A stretch of 22,599 bases of DNA from a virus. Positions 1 through 6,092 of the stretch are shown one piece after another. The notes below the pieces were generated by a model. It was not told where the DNA came from. It ran no database searches and saw nothing but the letters and a program-made list of their open reading frames with translations. The translations under genes were made by a program, and so were the position numbers. Location: the IMG/VR virus record IMGVR_UViG_3300048839_000706, positions 1 to 22,599 of that record. One strand, 5' to 3'. Position 1 is the first letter of the stretch. Each line of letters begins with the position of its first letter.

Positions 1-1
1 C

Positions 2-160
2 GGGGATGCGGCGGTGCATCTGGCACTGCATGACGCGGCGGCGCTGGGTGTGGTGCTGGACGCGGTGACAGACCCCGAGGCGCGGGCTGCGCTGAAGGTG
101 CTGGCGGGGTTGATTGAGGACCTGCGGGCGCTGGTGCTTGGGGGACAATATGACGCCTGA
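2..160 (+). CDS. C-terminal end of an unidentified late protein (partial)
   Basis: An open frame enters from the left edge and ends at the TGA at 158-160, giving the last 52 residues of a protein. The visible part is Ala/Leu-rich and probably helical, ending ...LVLGGQYDA. Its stop overlaps the next gene's ATG (150) by 11 nt, the tight packing typical of a phage late operon. It lies upstream of tail genes, so a tail or tail-assembly role is plausible, but there is too little sequence to name a family. Confidence 0.6.
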   Translation, partial: GDAAVHLALHDAAALGVVLDAVTDPEARAALKVLAGLIEDLRALVLGGQYDA

Positions 161-362
161 AGAACGTAAGCTGGCATTTGCAAAAGCCGTCGATGCGCTG
201 AGCGTGCAAATGGGCGTGCGGGTGGCGCTTGATCTGGCGGTTGAGCAGGACGGCGAAAGCCTGCGGGTGAAGCCGGTGATTCGGCTGGAGATTGTTGAGC
301 CGCTAGAAGGCGGGTTATCGGAAGTGATAGCGCAGGCGGAGACCGATGCAAATCCGGGTTGA
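150..362 (+). CDS. Small hypothetical protein in tail operon (70 aa)
   Basis: The start is taken as ATG 150, starting MTPEERKLAF, because it sits a few bases after a GGGGGA Shine-Dalgarno run and overlaps the preceding stop. A frame start at 114 would bury 47 nt in the upstream gene. The product has an N-terminal helix followed by alternating hydrophobic residues (VRVALDLAVEQ, VKPVIRLEIVE) that suggest a small alpha/beta fold. No family recognised. Its end overlaps the tail protein start by 17 nt, so the two are translationally coupled. One exact copy of the recurrent 12-mer TTATCGGAAGTG (315-326) lies in its last part, encoding LSEV with a rare TTA Leu codon. Confidence 0.6.
   Translation: MTPEERKLAFAKAVDALSVQMGVRVALDLAVEQDGESLRVKPVIRLEIVEPLEGGLSEVIAQAETDANPG
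315..326 (+). repeat. Recurrent 12-mer TTATCGGAAGTG, copy 1
   Basis: Exact copy, in frame as Leu-Ser-Glu-Val inside the 70-aa gene and 19 nt upstream of the tail protein ATG. Other exact copies are at 7189, 15449 and 19317, with one-mismatch copies at 8704 and 10941, all on the + strand. Confidence 0.7.
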
Positions 363-2217
363 CGTATACGACGTGAACGGGGCGCGCGTGGGTGAGGGAC
401 CGATCACCACGGCGACGCGGGTGCAGGTGACGCGGGCGCTGGATGGCGCGGGGAGCGTGAGCATCACGACACCGGCACGGGACACCCGTGCGCGTGAGCT
501 GCTCATCAATGAAGCGCGCGTGCGGGTGTGGGTGGATGACCGCGGGGCGATGCGCGAGGTGGCGCGGGGAATCGTGCGGGAGGTGCAGTACAGCGCGACG
601 GCCAGCGGGTGGACCCTGACCGCGAGCGGCCCGGATATGCTGGACGAGCTGAAGCGGCGGAATGTCAAGTTCGGGCGGAGCTACGTGAATACCCCGCTGC
701 GCGAGATTGTGAATGATCTGGTGGCGCTGGTGCCCGGATGGCGGGCGGTGTGCAGCATCGACACACCATACACGGGGCGATTTGACGCCGCGACGGTGCT
801 GAAGGCGCTGCAATCGCTGGTGGCGTATCAGGGCGCGCACTTTCGGTACCGGCTGGGGGCGGACGCGCTGAACGTGCTGGAGGTGGGCGAGTTTGGGACG
901 GATGCCGGTGTGCGTTTGGTGAACCCGGAACGGTTCCCTGACTGGTCTTACGAAAACCGGCAGGTGGTGGCGGTCTCGGACTTTCGGGTTGAGACCACGA
1001 GCGCGGCGGTGGCTAACCGACTGTATGCACTGGGCGCAGGGCAGAACGTGGACGCGGCGCTTGATTTGGGCGGGACCACACGGGGCGAGCCGCCGGTGCA
1101 GAGTGAAACGGCGAACGGGCGGACTCTGTACTACATCGAAGATGCAGCCAGCATTGCGGAATATGGGCTGATCGAACACGTGGGGCAATTCAAAGAGATC
1201 GCGCCGCTGGACAACACCGAGGCGCTGCAACTGCTGGCTAAAAACGCGCTGCACGATGCGGCGGCGGAGTGGTTAAGACGCTATGCATGGGCGCAGGCGC
1301 ATTATGTGGCGACAGTTCCCGCGGCGGGACTGACGGTGTGGCAGGGTGACCGGCTGACGGTCGATTATGTGGACGTGGTGGACGATGGCGGGACGCTGAT
1401 CGACATCCAGCGGGTGAAGGCGGCGTGCTGGGTGATGCGGGCGACGGAATCGTTTGATGAGGACGGGTCACAGCTTTCGCTAGAGCTGAGCGACATAGAC
1501 CGCTATGAAGAGAGCACGGCTAAGGTGGTGGTGGGGGCGCTGGAACAAATCCGCTTGCAGAACGTGGTGGTGCAGCCTAGCTTCAACCATTACACCTACG
1601 GGCCGGAGCAGCTGGAGGTGGACAGCACTAACACGGGCACGGTGCAGCTCATCATCACCGATAAGACGTACAGGGTGGTGCAGGTGCTGATGCGCGTGCG
1701 GACTCAACCGTTCACCAGCACGGCGCGCGGGGCAGCCAGCGTGACGAGCAACGGGGGCGGGGACCACAATCACCGCGTGCTGGTCGAAACGACTATAGGC
1801 GGCTTTCCTTTCGTTTCGCGGCGGCCTTACTGGGGGCGCAACAGCAGCGGCGGGGCTTTCATCGGGGTGGCGATAGAGACGGCGGGCGGGGACATCTGGA
1901 CGGAGAGCAGCAGCGGGGCGCATACACATACGATCCCGGCGGCGGCGCTGCAATATGGCATCTACAAAGATACGCTGCGCCCGGGGAACATGAGCATTGT
2001 GTGCAACGGTCAGACGGTGACGAGCGGCGCGGGGCTGACGGGGAGCGATTATGATGCGACGTTTGACATCACAGAAATGATCTTATCGCGCGTTGGGGGA
2101 TGGCGCGGGGTGCATAATGTGGTTATCGCCCCGACTGCGGGGCAAGGTGAGGTGTTGGTGACGTTCGACGTGTACGAGTTGATCACACCAACTTTGAGCG
2201 CGGGGAGCGCGGGATAA
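346..2217 (+). CDS. Siphovirus Gp37-like tail / receptor-binding protein
   Basis: A 623-aa structural protein that probably sits at the tail tip. Residues 1 to about 380 look like the Gp37/ReqiPepy6 tail-protein family: an N-terminal beta-rich stretch, a GIVREVQYS segment, then GPDMLDELKRRNV, matching that family's pattern of a fold repeated around a central domain. The C-terminal part (about 470-600) has two His clusters, GGGDHNHR near residue 471 and SSGAHTHTI near 525, followed by LQYGIYKD and VCNGQTV. These resemble metal-binding HxH-type tail-fibre tips common in phages of Gram-positive bacteria, so host-receptor contact is inferred. ATG 346 follows a GGCGGAG ribosome site and overlaps the previous gene. 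TAA at 2215 is followed directly by the next ATG. Confidence 0.7.
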   Translation: MQIRVDVYDVNGARVGEGPITTATRVQVTRALDGAGSVSITTPARDTRARELLINEARVRVWVDDRGAMREVARGIVREVQYSATASGWTLTASGPDMLDELKRRNVKFGRSYVNTPLREIVNDLVALVPGWRAVCSIDTPYTGRFDAATVLKALQSLVAYQGAHFRYRLGADALNVLEVGEFGTDAGVRLVNPERFPDWSYENRQVVAVSDFRVETTSAAVANRLYALGAGQNVDAALDLGGTTRGEPPVQSETANGRTLYYIEDAASIAEYGLIEHVGQFKEIAPLDNTEALQLLAKNALHDAAAEWLRRYAWAQAHYVATVPAAGLTVWQGDRLTVDYVDVVDDGGTLIDIQRVKAACWVMRATESFDEDGSQLSLELSDIDRYEESTAKVVVGALEQIRLQNVVVQPSFNHYTYGPEQLEVDSTNTGTVQLIITDKTYRVVQVLMRVRTQPFTSTARGAASVTSNGGGDHNHRVLVETTIGGFPFVSRRPYWGRNSSGGAFIGVAIETAGGDIWTESSSGAHTHTIPAAALQYGIYKDTLRPGNMSIVCNGQTVTSGAGLTGSDYDATFDITEMILSRVGGWRGVHNVVIAPTAGQGEVLVTFDVYELITPTLSAGSAG

Positions 2218-3132
2218 ATGGAGCTTGGGCAGGTGTTGGAAGCGTATGGACTGATTGGCCTGCTAGTGGTTATAGCAGGTCAATTTGTGCTGACGCAATT
2301 GATGGCACAGCGGGCGCGCGTGAAGATGGAAGCGGCGGCGGAAGACCGGCTGGAATCGCGGCATCAGGCGCTGATGAAGCTGATGAATGAGCGACTGGCG
2401 GAATCTAAAACCGAACGCGACACACTGGCGGAGCAGATGCACGCGGCACGGGCGCGGATCACTTCGTTAGAGGAAGAGACCCGCGCGGCAGACAAACAGA
2501 TTGATGAGCTGAAGATTGCGCTGGAAGTGGCGCGGCGGGACCTTGCAGAGGCGCGCATACGGGCGGCGCAACTGCCGGAGATGACCACACAGCTCAACAC
2601 TCTACAGGAGCAGATGAAAGTTGTAAGAGCTGCGCTTGCAGAAGAAAAGAAGCTGCGCGATAGTGCTGAGAAGCGGGTGCAAAATCTAGAAATGTGGAAC
2701 ACCCGTGCTACGGCTGACAACGCGATGCTGCTGGAAAAGGTGGCGCATTTGAGCCAGCAGAACCAGCGGCAGGCGGAGCAGATCGTGGTGCTAGAACAGG
2801 CCCTCATTGAGCTAGGCCGGGCGCAGGAGCAGGCGCGTGTTTACGACGGACGAACTGACAATGCTATCGCTGCATCATCAGCTGATGGCGCGGTATCTGG
2901 CGCGGATGGCGGTGACGTGCCGCGAGAGCGAGACGCTGACGCCGATGGCAGAGTGGCTGACGGCGATCAGCAGCCAGCACGAGAAGATGTATCAAATTTA
3001 TCAGAACGTAGCCGACAGGGAGCAGGACAACATGAAACACATGAAAAACTGGGGCGTGATGCTGGTGGCGATGCTGCTGCTGGTGGGCGTGGTGGTGAGC
3101 CCGGTGATGGGCCAGACGGACGCGGGGGGTGA
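2218..3132 (+). CDS. Membrane-anchored coiled-coil protein with overlapping tail
   Basis: Residues 7-28 form one hydrophobic segment (LIGLLVVIAGQFVL). It is followed by a long heptad-rich coiled coil (about 30-205) dominated by Glu/Arg/Ala/Leu, the layout of an N-anchored rod. ATG 2218 directly follows the tail protein stop, with GGGGAG upstream. From about residue 206 the frame changes character: Gly/Asp/Arg-rich, low complexity, ending GPDGRGG. That is how an out-of-frame read of this GC-rich coding DNA looks, and the other frame from 2837 has the normal local codon use. So the last 98 residues may be a read-through tail caused by loss of the original stop or by an indel. Function unknown. 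The rod shape would fit an i-spanin or a late membrane protein, but no partner lipoprotein is seen. Confidence 0.6.
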   Translation: MELGQVLEAYGLIGLLVVIAGQFVLTQLMAQRARVKMEAAAEDRLESRHQALMKLMNERLAESKTERDTLAEQMHAARARITSLEEETRAADKQIDELKIALEVARRDLAEARIRAAQLPEMTTQLNTLQEQMKVVRAALAEEKKLRDSAEKRVQNLEMWNTRATADNAMLLEKVAHLSQQNQRQAEQIVVLEQALIELGRAQEQARVYDGRTDNAIAASSADGAVSGADGGDVPRERDADADGRVADGDQQPAREDVSNLSERSRQGAGQHETHEKLGRDAGGDAAAGGRGGEPGDGPDGRGG

Positions 3133-3580
3133 GGCTTCACCGTTTGCTACGGTGACAGCGGAGCCGGAGAGCACCGATGAGGTTATCATTGTGGTGCCGA
3201 CTGAGGGCGCGGCGGACCTTATCGTTGAGATCGGCGAGGTGGTGCGCGACGAGGCTGAAAAACAAATCGGCGGGGTGTGGAACAGCGTTCTTGTGGTGCT
3301 GCTGGTGGTGGTGGTGACGATTGTGCTGCCTGCGCTTTTTTTACTTTTCCAGAGCGCGCCGCCGTGGTTACAGAAGCCGCTGGCTGAGCTGATGAAATCG
3401 CTGGCGGATGGGCTGCAACTTCAGTATGATTTGCTGAAGCAGCGCGCCGCAGAAACCGCGACACCGATTGATGATGTGATGGTGGGAGCGGCTGGCCAGC
3501 CATTCGAAGAAGTGCTAAGACGCCTGCGCGAGATGGAATTGAAACTGGACGCGCTGAGCGCTGAACAGCCGAAGGGCTGA
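2837..3580 (+). CDS. Two-segment membrane protein, possible nested second start at 3032
   Basis: GTG 2837 lies 7 nt after AGGAG and inside the preceding gene in the +1 frame. The frame is closed upstream by TAG at 2813. Residues 1-65 form a soluble helical region. Residues 72-90 are hydrophobic (WGVMLVAML...VVSPVMGQ) and look like a signal peptide or membrane anchor. A Thr/Glu/Pro linker follows, then a strong membrane segment (150-171, VLVVLLVVVVTIVL), and the C-terminus is helical and charged. ATG 3032 (residue 66, MKHMKNWG) has its own AGGGAGCAGG site and would place a signal peptide at the true N-terminus, so two products from one frame are possible. Last gene of the late operon before a terminator. 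A lysis or superinfection role is conceivable but not shown. Confidence 0.6.
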   Translation: MFTTDELTMLSLHHQLMARYLARMAVTCRESETLTPMAEWLTAISSQHEKMYQIYQNVADREQDNMKHMKNWGVMLVAMLLLVGVVVSPVMGQTDAGGEASPFATVTAEPESTDEVIIVVPTEGAADLIVEIGEVVRDEAEKQIGGVWNSVLVVLLVVVVTIVLPALFLLFQSAPPWLQKPLAELMKSLADGLQLQYDLLKQRAAETATPIDDVMVGAAGQPFEEVLRRLREMELKLDALSAEQPKG

Positions 3581-3598
3581 ACTTTATACTGAAGCAAC

Positions 3599-3628
3599 AA
3601 AAAAGCCCCGTTCTGGGGCTTTTTGTTT
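3599..3628. terminator. Bidirectional intrinsic terminator between late operon and integrase 1
   Basis: Stem AAAAAGCCCC (3600-3609), loop GTTCT, GGGGCTTTTT (3615-3624), with T-rich flank on the + strand and A-run on the other side. It can end both the rightward late operon and the leftward integrase transcript. Confidence 0.85.
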
Positions 3629-3702
3629 TGGCGGGGGTGAGGGGGAATACTCGGGGATTATCCCCCGCCTTATGCCTGCATTGTGCCAGAAGCCCATGCC
3701 GG

Positions 3703-4872
3703 TTAACGCACAGCAGGGACCGCGAAGGCGACACGCTTGGAAAGCAGCGCACGCGATAGGTCCTGTTCTTTGCCCACGTACTTCTCGGTTGTGCCGATGC
3801 TGCGGTGGCGGAGCTGGGCGCGAATCTGGTCCCACTCGTAGCCGTTTGAGCGCATGAGGTGGGCGCAGGTGCGGCGCATGTCGTGGGCAGTGATGGGCTT
3901 ATTGAGGGCGGCACGGGTGCGGCGTTCGACAATCTGGAGAATGGCGCGGGGGGTGAGGCCGCGAGCGGGGGTGAAGCCACGCAGGCCGAGGGCGGGGATA
4001 TGATCACCCCGCAGCAGGGGCTGGAAGACAGGGACGCTGCCGGTGATTTGAGAAGCGGCATCCGCACGGCTGTTCCACGCATCGACGAAGGCGAAGATCA
4101 ACGCGTGGGCGGTGGCGTCGATGCCCACAGGATCGACGTTTGAACGCTTGCCACGCACGCGGACCTCAAAACAATCGCGGCCCGGGGTGATTGAGTCGGG
4201 CGTGATGCGGGCGATCTCGGCAGCGCGCAGGCCGGACGTGATGCCCAGATACATGAGGGCGAGATCACGCAGGCCGGTGAGGGTGTGCAGCTCGGCGGTG
4301 AACGATTCAAACACGTGGTTGACCTGCGCGAGCGTGAGGCGCTGGCCGTACTGCTCAAGCGCGGGGCGGTTTGAGGTCTTATCTGGCGCGGGGTTCTTCG
4401 TCGATGCGGCCAGACGGAACTGGCGCTGTGCTTCGATAATAAAGACGAAGTCGCCGCCGTTTTGCGGGATGACGGTTTGTTCATCCAGCGCGCGGATGAA
4501 GTGGCGGACGGCGGCCATGTGGCGGGTGATGGTCGAAGACGTTAAGCCTTCGCGCTTGGCGTGGGCGATATAGTCGGTGACACGGGCGCGGGTGGGCATG
4601 GCCATGGGGTCCCAATAAAAGGTATAGTCTTCATCTGAATGGCGGGCCACGTGGGCGCCCAGAAACGCGCAGAAGCCCGCGAGCGAACCGAGGTAAGCGC
4701 GCATGGTGTGGCGTTCGTGGCGGCTGCCGGGCAGGGCTTCGATATGGTTGATGACTGATTCCAGCGCGGCCTGCGGGTCAAAATAATCCTGCCAGTGGGG
4801 CGCATGGGCGCGGTGAGCATCGGATTGCGTTAAGGTCGGGTTGTGATGTACAATATCAGTGCGAGCCAACAT
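3703..4872 (-). CDS. Tyrosine recombinase / integrase 1 (389 aa)
   Basis: Phage-type tyrosine recombinase that breaks and rejoins DNA through a 3'-phosphotyrosine. The N-terminal core-binding domain is about 35-130 (HTMRAYLGSLAGFCAFLG), the catalytic domain about 175-375. The catalytic set is visible: R216 in TSGLRAAEI, K242 in RGKRSN, H330-x-x-R333 in AHDMRR, H356 in LRHRS and the nucleophile Y365 in TEKYVG. Length is normal for a phage integrase. ATG 4872 follows GGAG in a leader sharing 17 nt with the parA leader. Transcription probably comes from the leftward promoter at 4999-5027, with a terminator-like hairpin in between. It could be the integrase, or a resolvase of a plasmid-like prophage; a second recombinase lies 1.2 kb away. 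Confidence 0.9.
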   Translation of the reverse strand: MLARTDIVHHNPTLTQSDAHRAHAPHWQDYFDPQAALESVINHIEALPGSRHERHTMRAYLGSLAGFCAFLGAHVARHSDEDYTFYWDPMAMPTRARVTDYIAHAKREGLTSSTITRHMAAVRHFIRALDEQTVIPQNGGDFVFIIEAQRQFRLAASTKNPAPDKTSNRPALEQYGQRLTLAQVNHVFESFTAELHTLTGLRDLALMYLGITSGLRAAEIARITPDSITPGRDCFEVRVRGKRSNVDPVGIDATAHALIFAFVDAWNSRADAASQITGSVPVFQPLLRGDHIPALGLRGFTPARGLTPRAILQIVERRTRAALNKPITAHDMRRTCAHLMRSNGYEWDQIRAQLRHRSIGTTEKYVGKEQDLSRALLSKRVAFAVPAVR

Positions 4873-4936
4873 CTTGCTTTCTCCATTGTCCTAATCACTA
4901 CGGGTAATTGGTTTTCTGTGAACTGATTTTCCCGCG

Positions 4937-4969
4937 AAAAGGTCCACGTCGTGCAGCGTGGGCTTTTTT
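4937..4969 (+). terminator. Terminator-like hairpin in integrase 1 leader
   Basis: Stem GTCCACG (4942-4948) with CGTGGGC (4957-4963), one G-U pair, followed by six Ts. The flanking A-run (4937-4940) extends the pairing. On the + strand it would stop antisense transcription across integrase 1. On the - strand it lies between the leftward promoter and integrase 1 with a weaker U-run (CCTTTT), so it could attenuate integrase expression. Confidence 0.5.
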
Positions 4970-4984
4970 GTTGCGTGAATAAAA

Positions 4985-5040
4985 GTTCATTTAGATGAAT
5001 TATAGTTCACCTAGTTGACAAAGTCAAGCAGATGAACTAT
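4985..5040. promoter_or_regulatory. Operator region with four GTTCAT/ATGAAC half-sites
   Basis: Half-sites GTTCAT (4985-4990), ATGAAT (4995-5000), GTTCAC (5005-5010) and ATGAAC (5032-5037). The segment 5002-5040 is an inverted repeat centred on 5021: outer arms ATAGTTCA and TGAACTAT, inner arms TTGAC and GTCAA, 15 of 19 positions paired. The arms coincide with the -10 and -35 boxes of the two divergent promoters, so one bound regulator could control both. The adjacent HTH protein is the obvious candidate (inference). Confidence 0.65.
4999..5027 (-). promoter_or_regulatory. Leftward sigma70-like promoter (integrase 1)
   Basis: On the - strand, TTGACT (5027-5022), 17-bp spacer, TATAAT (5004-4999). 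It points at integrase 1. Its -35 box lies directly beside that of the rightward promoter. Confidence 0.6.
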
Positions 5041-5043
5041 TCT
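5015..5043 (+). promoter_or_regulatory. Rightward sigma70-like promoter (HTH regulator)
   Basis: TTGACA (5015-5020), 17-bp spacer, TATTCT (5038-5043). A near-consensus promoter 28 bp upstream of the HTH regulator start; it probably also serves the secreted protein gene. Confidence 0.7.
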
Positions 5044-5070
5044 TAAATCAAGGTTGCGAAAGGACCCCGA

Positions 5071-5289
5071 ATGAAGTTCAGAATCAAATTGAAGGACGCG
5101 CACAAAGAATCAGGCCTTTCGCCGTGGGCGGTCGCGAAGAAGGTGGGGCTGGCTCAAAACACTGTACGGAAGTACGTGGAGTCGGATTTCATAGACGCGG
5201 AAAAGATCGACGCGGACCTCATCGCCCTTATTGAGTTTTGTGGTCGAGACTGGCGGGATCCGTCGGTTATCGAAGTTTTACGAGACTAG
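5071..5289 (+). CDS. Small Xre/Cro-like HTH transcriptional regulator
   Basis: A 72-aa DNA-binding protein. Residues 14-38 give a helix-turn-helix of the Cro/CI type: SGLSPWAVAKKVGLAQNTVR, with the conserved Ala and Gly at the turn and TVRKYV as start of the recognition helix. The C-terminal part (ADLIALIEFCGRDW) resembles the end of short Xre proteins that act on DNA as dimers. ATG 5071 is 7 nt downstream of AAAGGA. It is transcribed from the near-consensus promoter at 5015-5043, which is covered by repeated half-sites, so autoregulation and control of the divergent integrase are likely. It could be either a Cro-like or a CI-like protein. No peptidase or oligomerisation domain is present, so it is too short for a full lambda-type CI. 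Confidence 0.75.
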   Translation: MKFRIKLKDAHKESGLSPWAVAKKVGLAQNTVRKYVESDFIDAEKIDADLIALIEFCGRDWRDPSVIEVLRD

Positions 5290-5307
5290 CTCATAAGGAT
5301 GGGTGAC

Positions 5308-5811
5308 ATGCGTAAATTCTTTGTGATGGGCCTGCTGGTATTGCTGGTGGCGGGCGTGGCGATGGGGCAGGATGTGGAGACACCCACAGAATGCCCGACA
5401 GGCGCGGCGGTGTTTGAGGCGCTGGCCAGCATGGCCGGTGAGCTGGACACCGAAGGCATGGAAACGCTGGCGGTGCTGGACCTGCTGCGGGCGGCGATCA
5501 GTGAATACACGGTGGCCTGCACGGGGCTGAACTTCAGCAGTGAGCAGGACGGGATGCAGCCGGTGATTGGGCCGGTGGAAATTCCCGAGGGTATTTACCG
5601 CGTAACGGCAACGACTGAGGGTGGAATTATCTCAAAGATTGACGTTTTGAGCGGTGAATGCGGTGGCTATGGTGGTTCGCTGGTTTCAGCACCTAAGGGA
5701 CAAGCCAATAACGGGGCGCAGGTGGTCTTTGAATCGGCAGGGTGTGAGGCGCTGGTAAGCATTACGCTTTCTACCGATGCATGGACATTGGCATTTGAGA
5801 AGCTGCGCTAA
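5308..5811 (+). CDS. Secreted hypothetical protein in the lysogeny module
   Basis: Start chosen at ATG 5308, eight bases after AAGGA; the earlier ATG at 5299 lies on top of that ribosome site. The 167-aa product begins MRKFFVMGLLVLLVAGVAMG followed by Q, a clear signal peptide with a likely cut after AMG. There is no lipobox Cys, so it is secreted rather than a lipoprotein. Four cysteines in the mature part (TECPTG, VACTG, GECGG, AGCEA) could form two disulfides. The C-terminal half (IPEGIYRVTATTEGG...FESAGCEALVSITL) is beta-rich and looks like a small sandwich fold. Family not recognised. It lies 18 nt after the HTH gene on the same strand, hence probably expressed with it in lysogeny: a candidate conversion gene. 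Confidence 0.65.
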   Translation: MRKFFVMGLLVLLVAGVAMGQDVETPTECPTGAAVFEALASMAGELDTEGMETLAVLDLLRAAISEYTVACTGLNFSSEQDGMQPVIGPVEIPEGIYRVTATTEGGIISKIDVLSGECGGYGGSLVSAPKGQANNGAQVVFESAGCEALVSITLSTDAWTLAFEKLR

Positions 5812-5817
5812 CGGATA

Positions 5818-5848
5818 AAAAAGCACCCCCCTACCCGTTGTGTGCTTG
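5818..5848 (-). terminator. Leftward terminator for integrase 2
   Basis: Stem AAGCAC (5821-5826) with GTGCTT (5842-5847). Read on the - strand the hairpin is followed by a run of six Ts (GTGCTTTTTTAT), so it would end transcripts coming leftward from integrase 2. There is no T-run on the + side. Confidence 0.55.
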
Positions 5849-5889
5849 GCTGCGACACGGATAGAGGGGCGAGGGATCAGGGCGCTGAC

Positions 5890-5930
5890 AGCAGCAGTGC
5901 CGCCTGATACAGACGAACACCCCTGCTGCT
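5890..5930. repeat. 8-bp inverted repeat near attP
   Basis: AGCAGCAG (5890-5897) and CTGCTGCT (5923-5930) form a perfect inverted repeat with a 25-nt loop in the non-coding stretch between the secreted protein and integrase 2. Role unknown; could be part of the integration region. Confidence 0.35.
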
Positions 5931-5952
5931 TTGCGCACCTTAACAACTGAAT

Positions 5953-5986
5953 AGGTCATAACCGTTTCAAAATGAGGTCATGACGG
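5953..5986 (+). repeat. Two 12-bp direct repeats, candidate integrase arm sites
   Basis: AGGTCATAACCG (5953-5964) and AGGTCATGACGG (5975-5986) match at 10 of 12 positions with 22-bp spacing, two helical turns, so they face the same side of the helix. They lie 22 bp from the tRNA-like core, as expected for arm-type sites of a tyrosine integrase. Confidence 0.55.
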
Positions 5987-6007
5987 CTCAATTGTTCGGT
6001 GAAACAG

Positions 6008-6042
6008 TCGGGGTACTGGGATTTGAACCCAGGGCCTCTTGC
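6008..6042 (-). other. attP: Candidate attP core: 3' end of a tRNA gene
   Basis: Read on the - strand, this holds the 3' half of a tRNA. It has the 3' arm of an anticodon stem (GCAAG), a variable loop AGGCC, a perfect T-arm (CTGGG, loop TTCAAAT, CCCAG), and the acceptor strand TACCCCG plus A. The 5' half (acceptor, D-arm, anticodon) is absent and no CCA is encoded, so it is not a working gene. Tyrosine integrases commonly use tRNA 3' ends as the attachment core, and this one lies 50 bp from the 3' end of integrase 2. The acceptor end CCCCGA is reminiscent of tRNA-Pro, but the anticodon is missing, so identity is uncertain. Confidence 0.75.
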
Positions 6043-6092
6043 ACTACATTCTTCTTTTGAACTCCTCCTCTGCCCTCATGTTTCAGTTGTTT

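Noticed and set aside
2218-3580. Overlapping Rz/Rz1-type spanin pair
   Set aside because: The first protein has the i-spanin layout, but the overlapping one has no lipobox Cys and two membrane segments, so it cannot be a standard o-spanin.
6008-6090. Complete tRNA gene on the - strand
   Set aside because: Only the T-arm, variable loop and 3' acceptor half fit; no D-arm, anticodon loop or matching 5' acceptor strand follows to 6090, so it is kept as an attP candidate.
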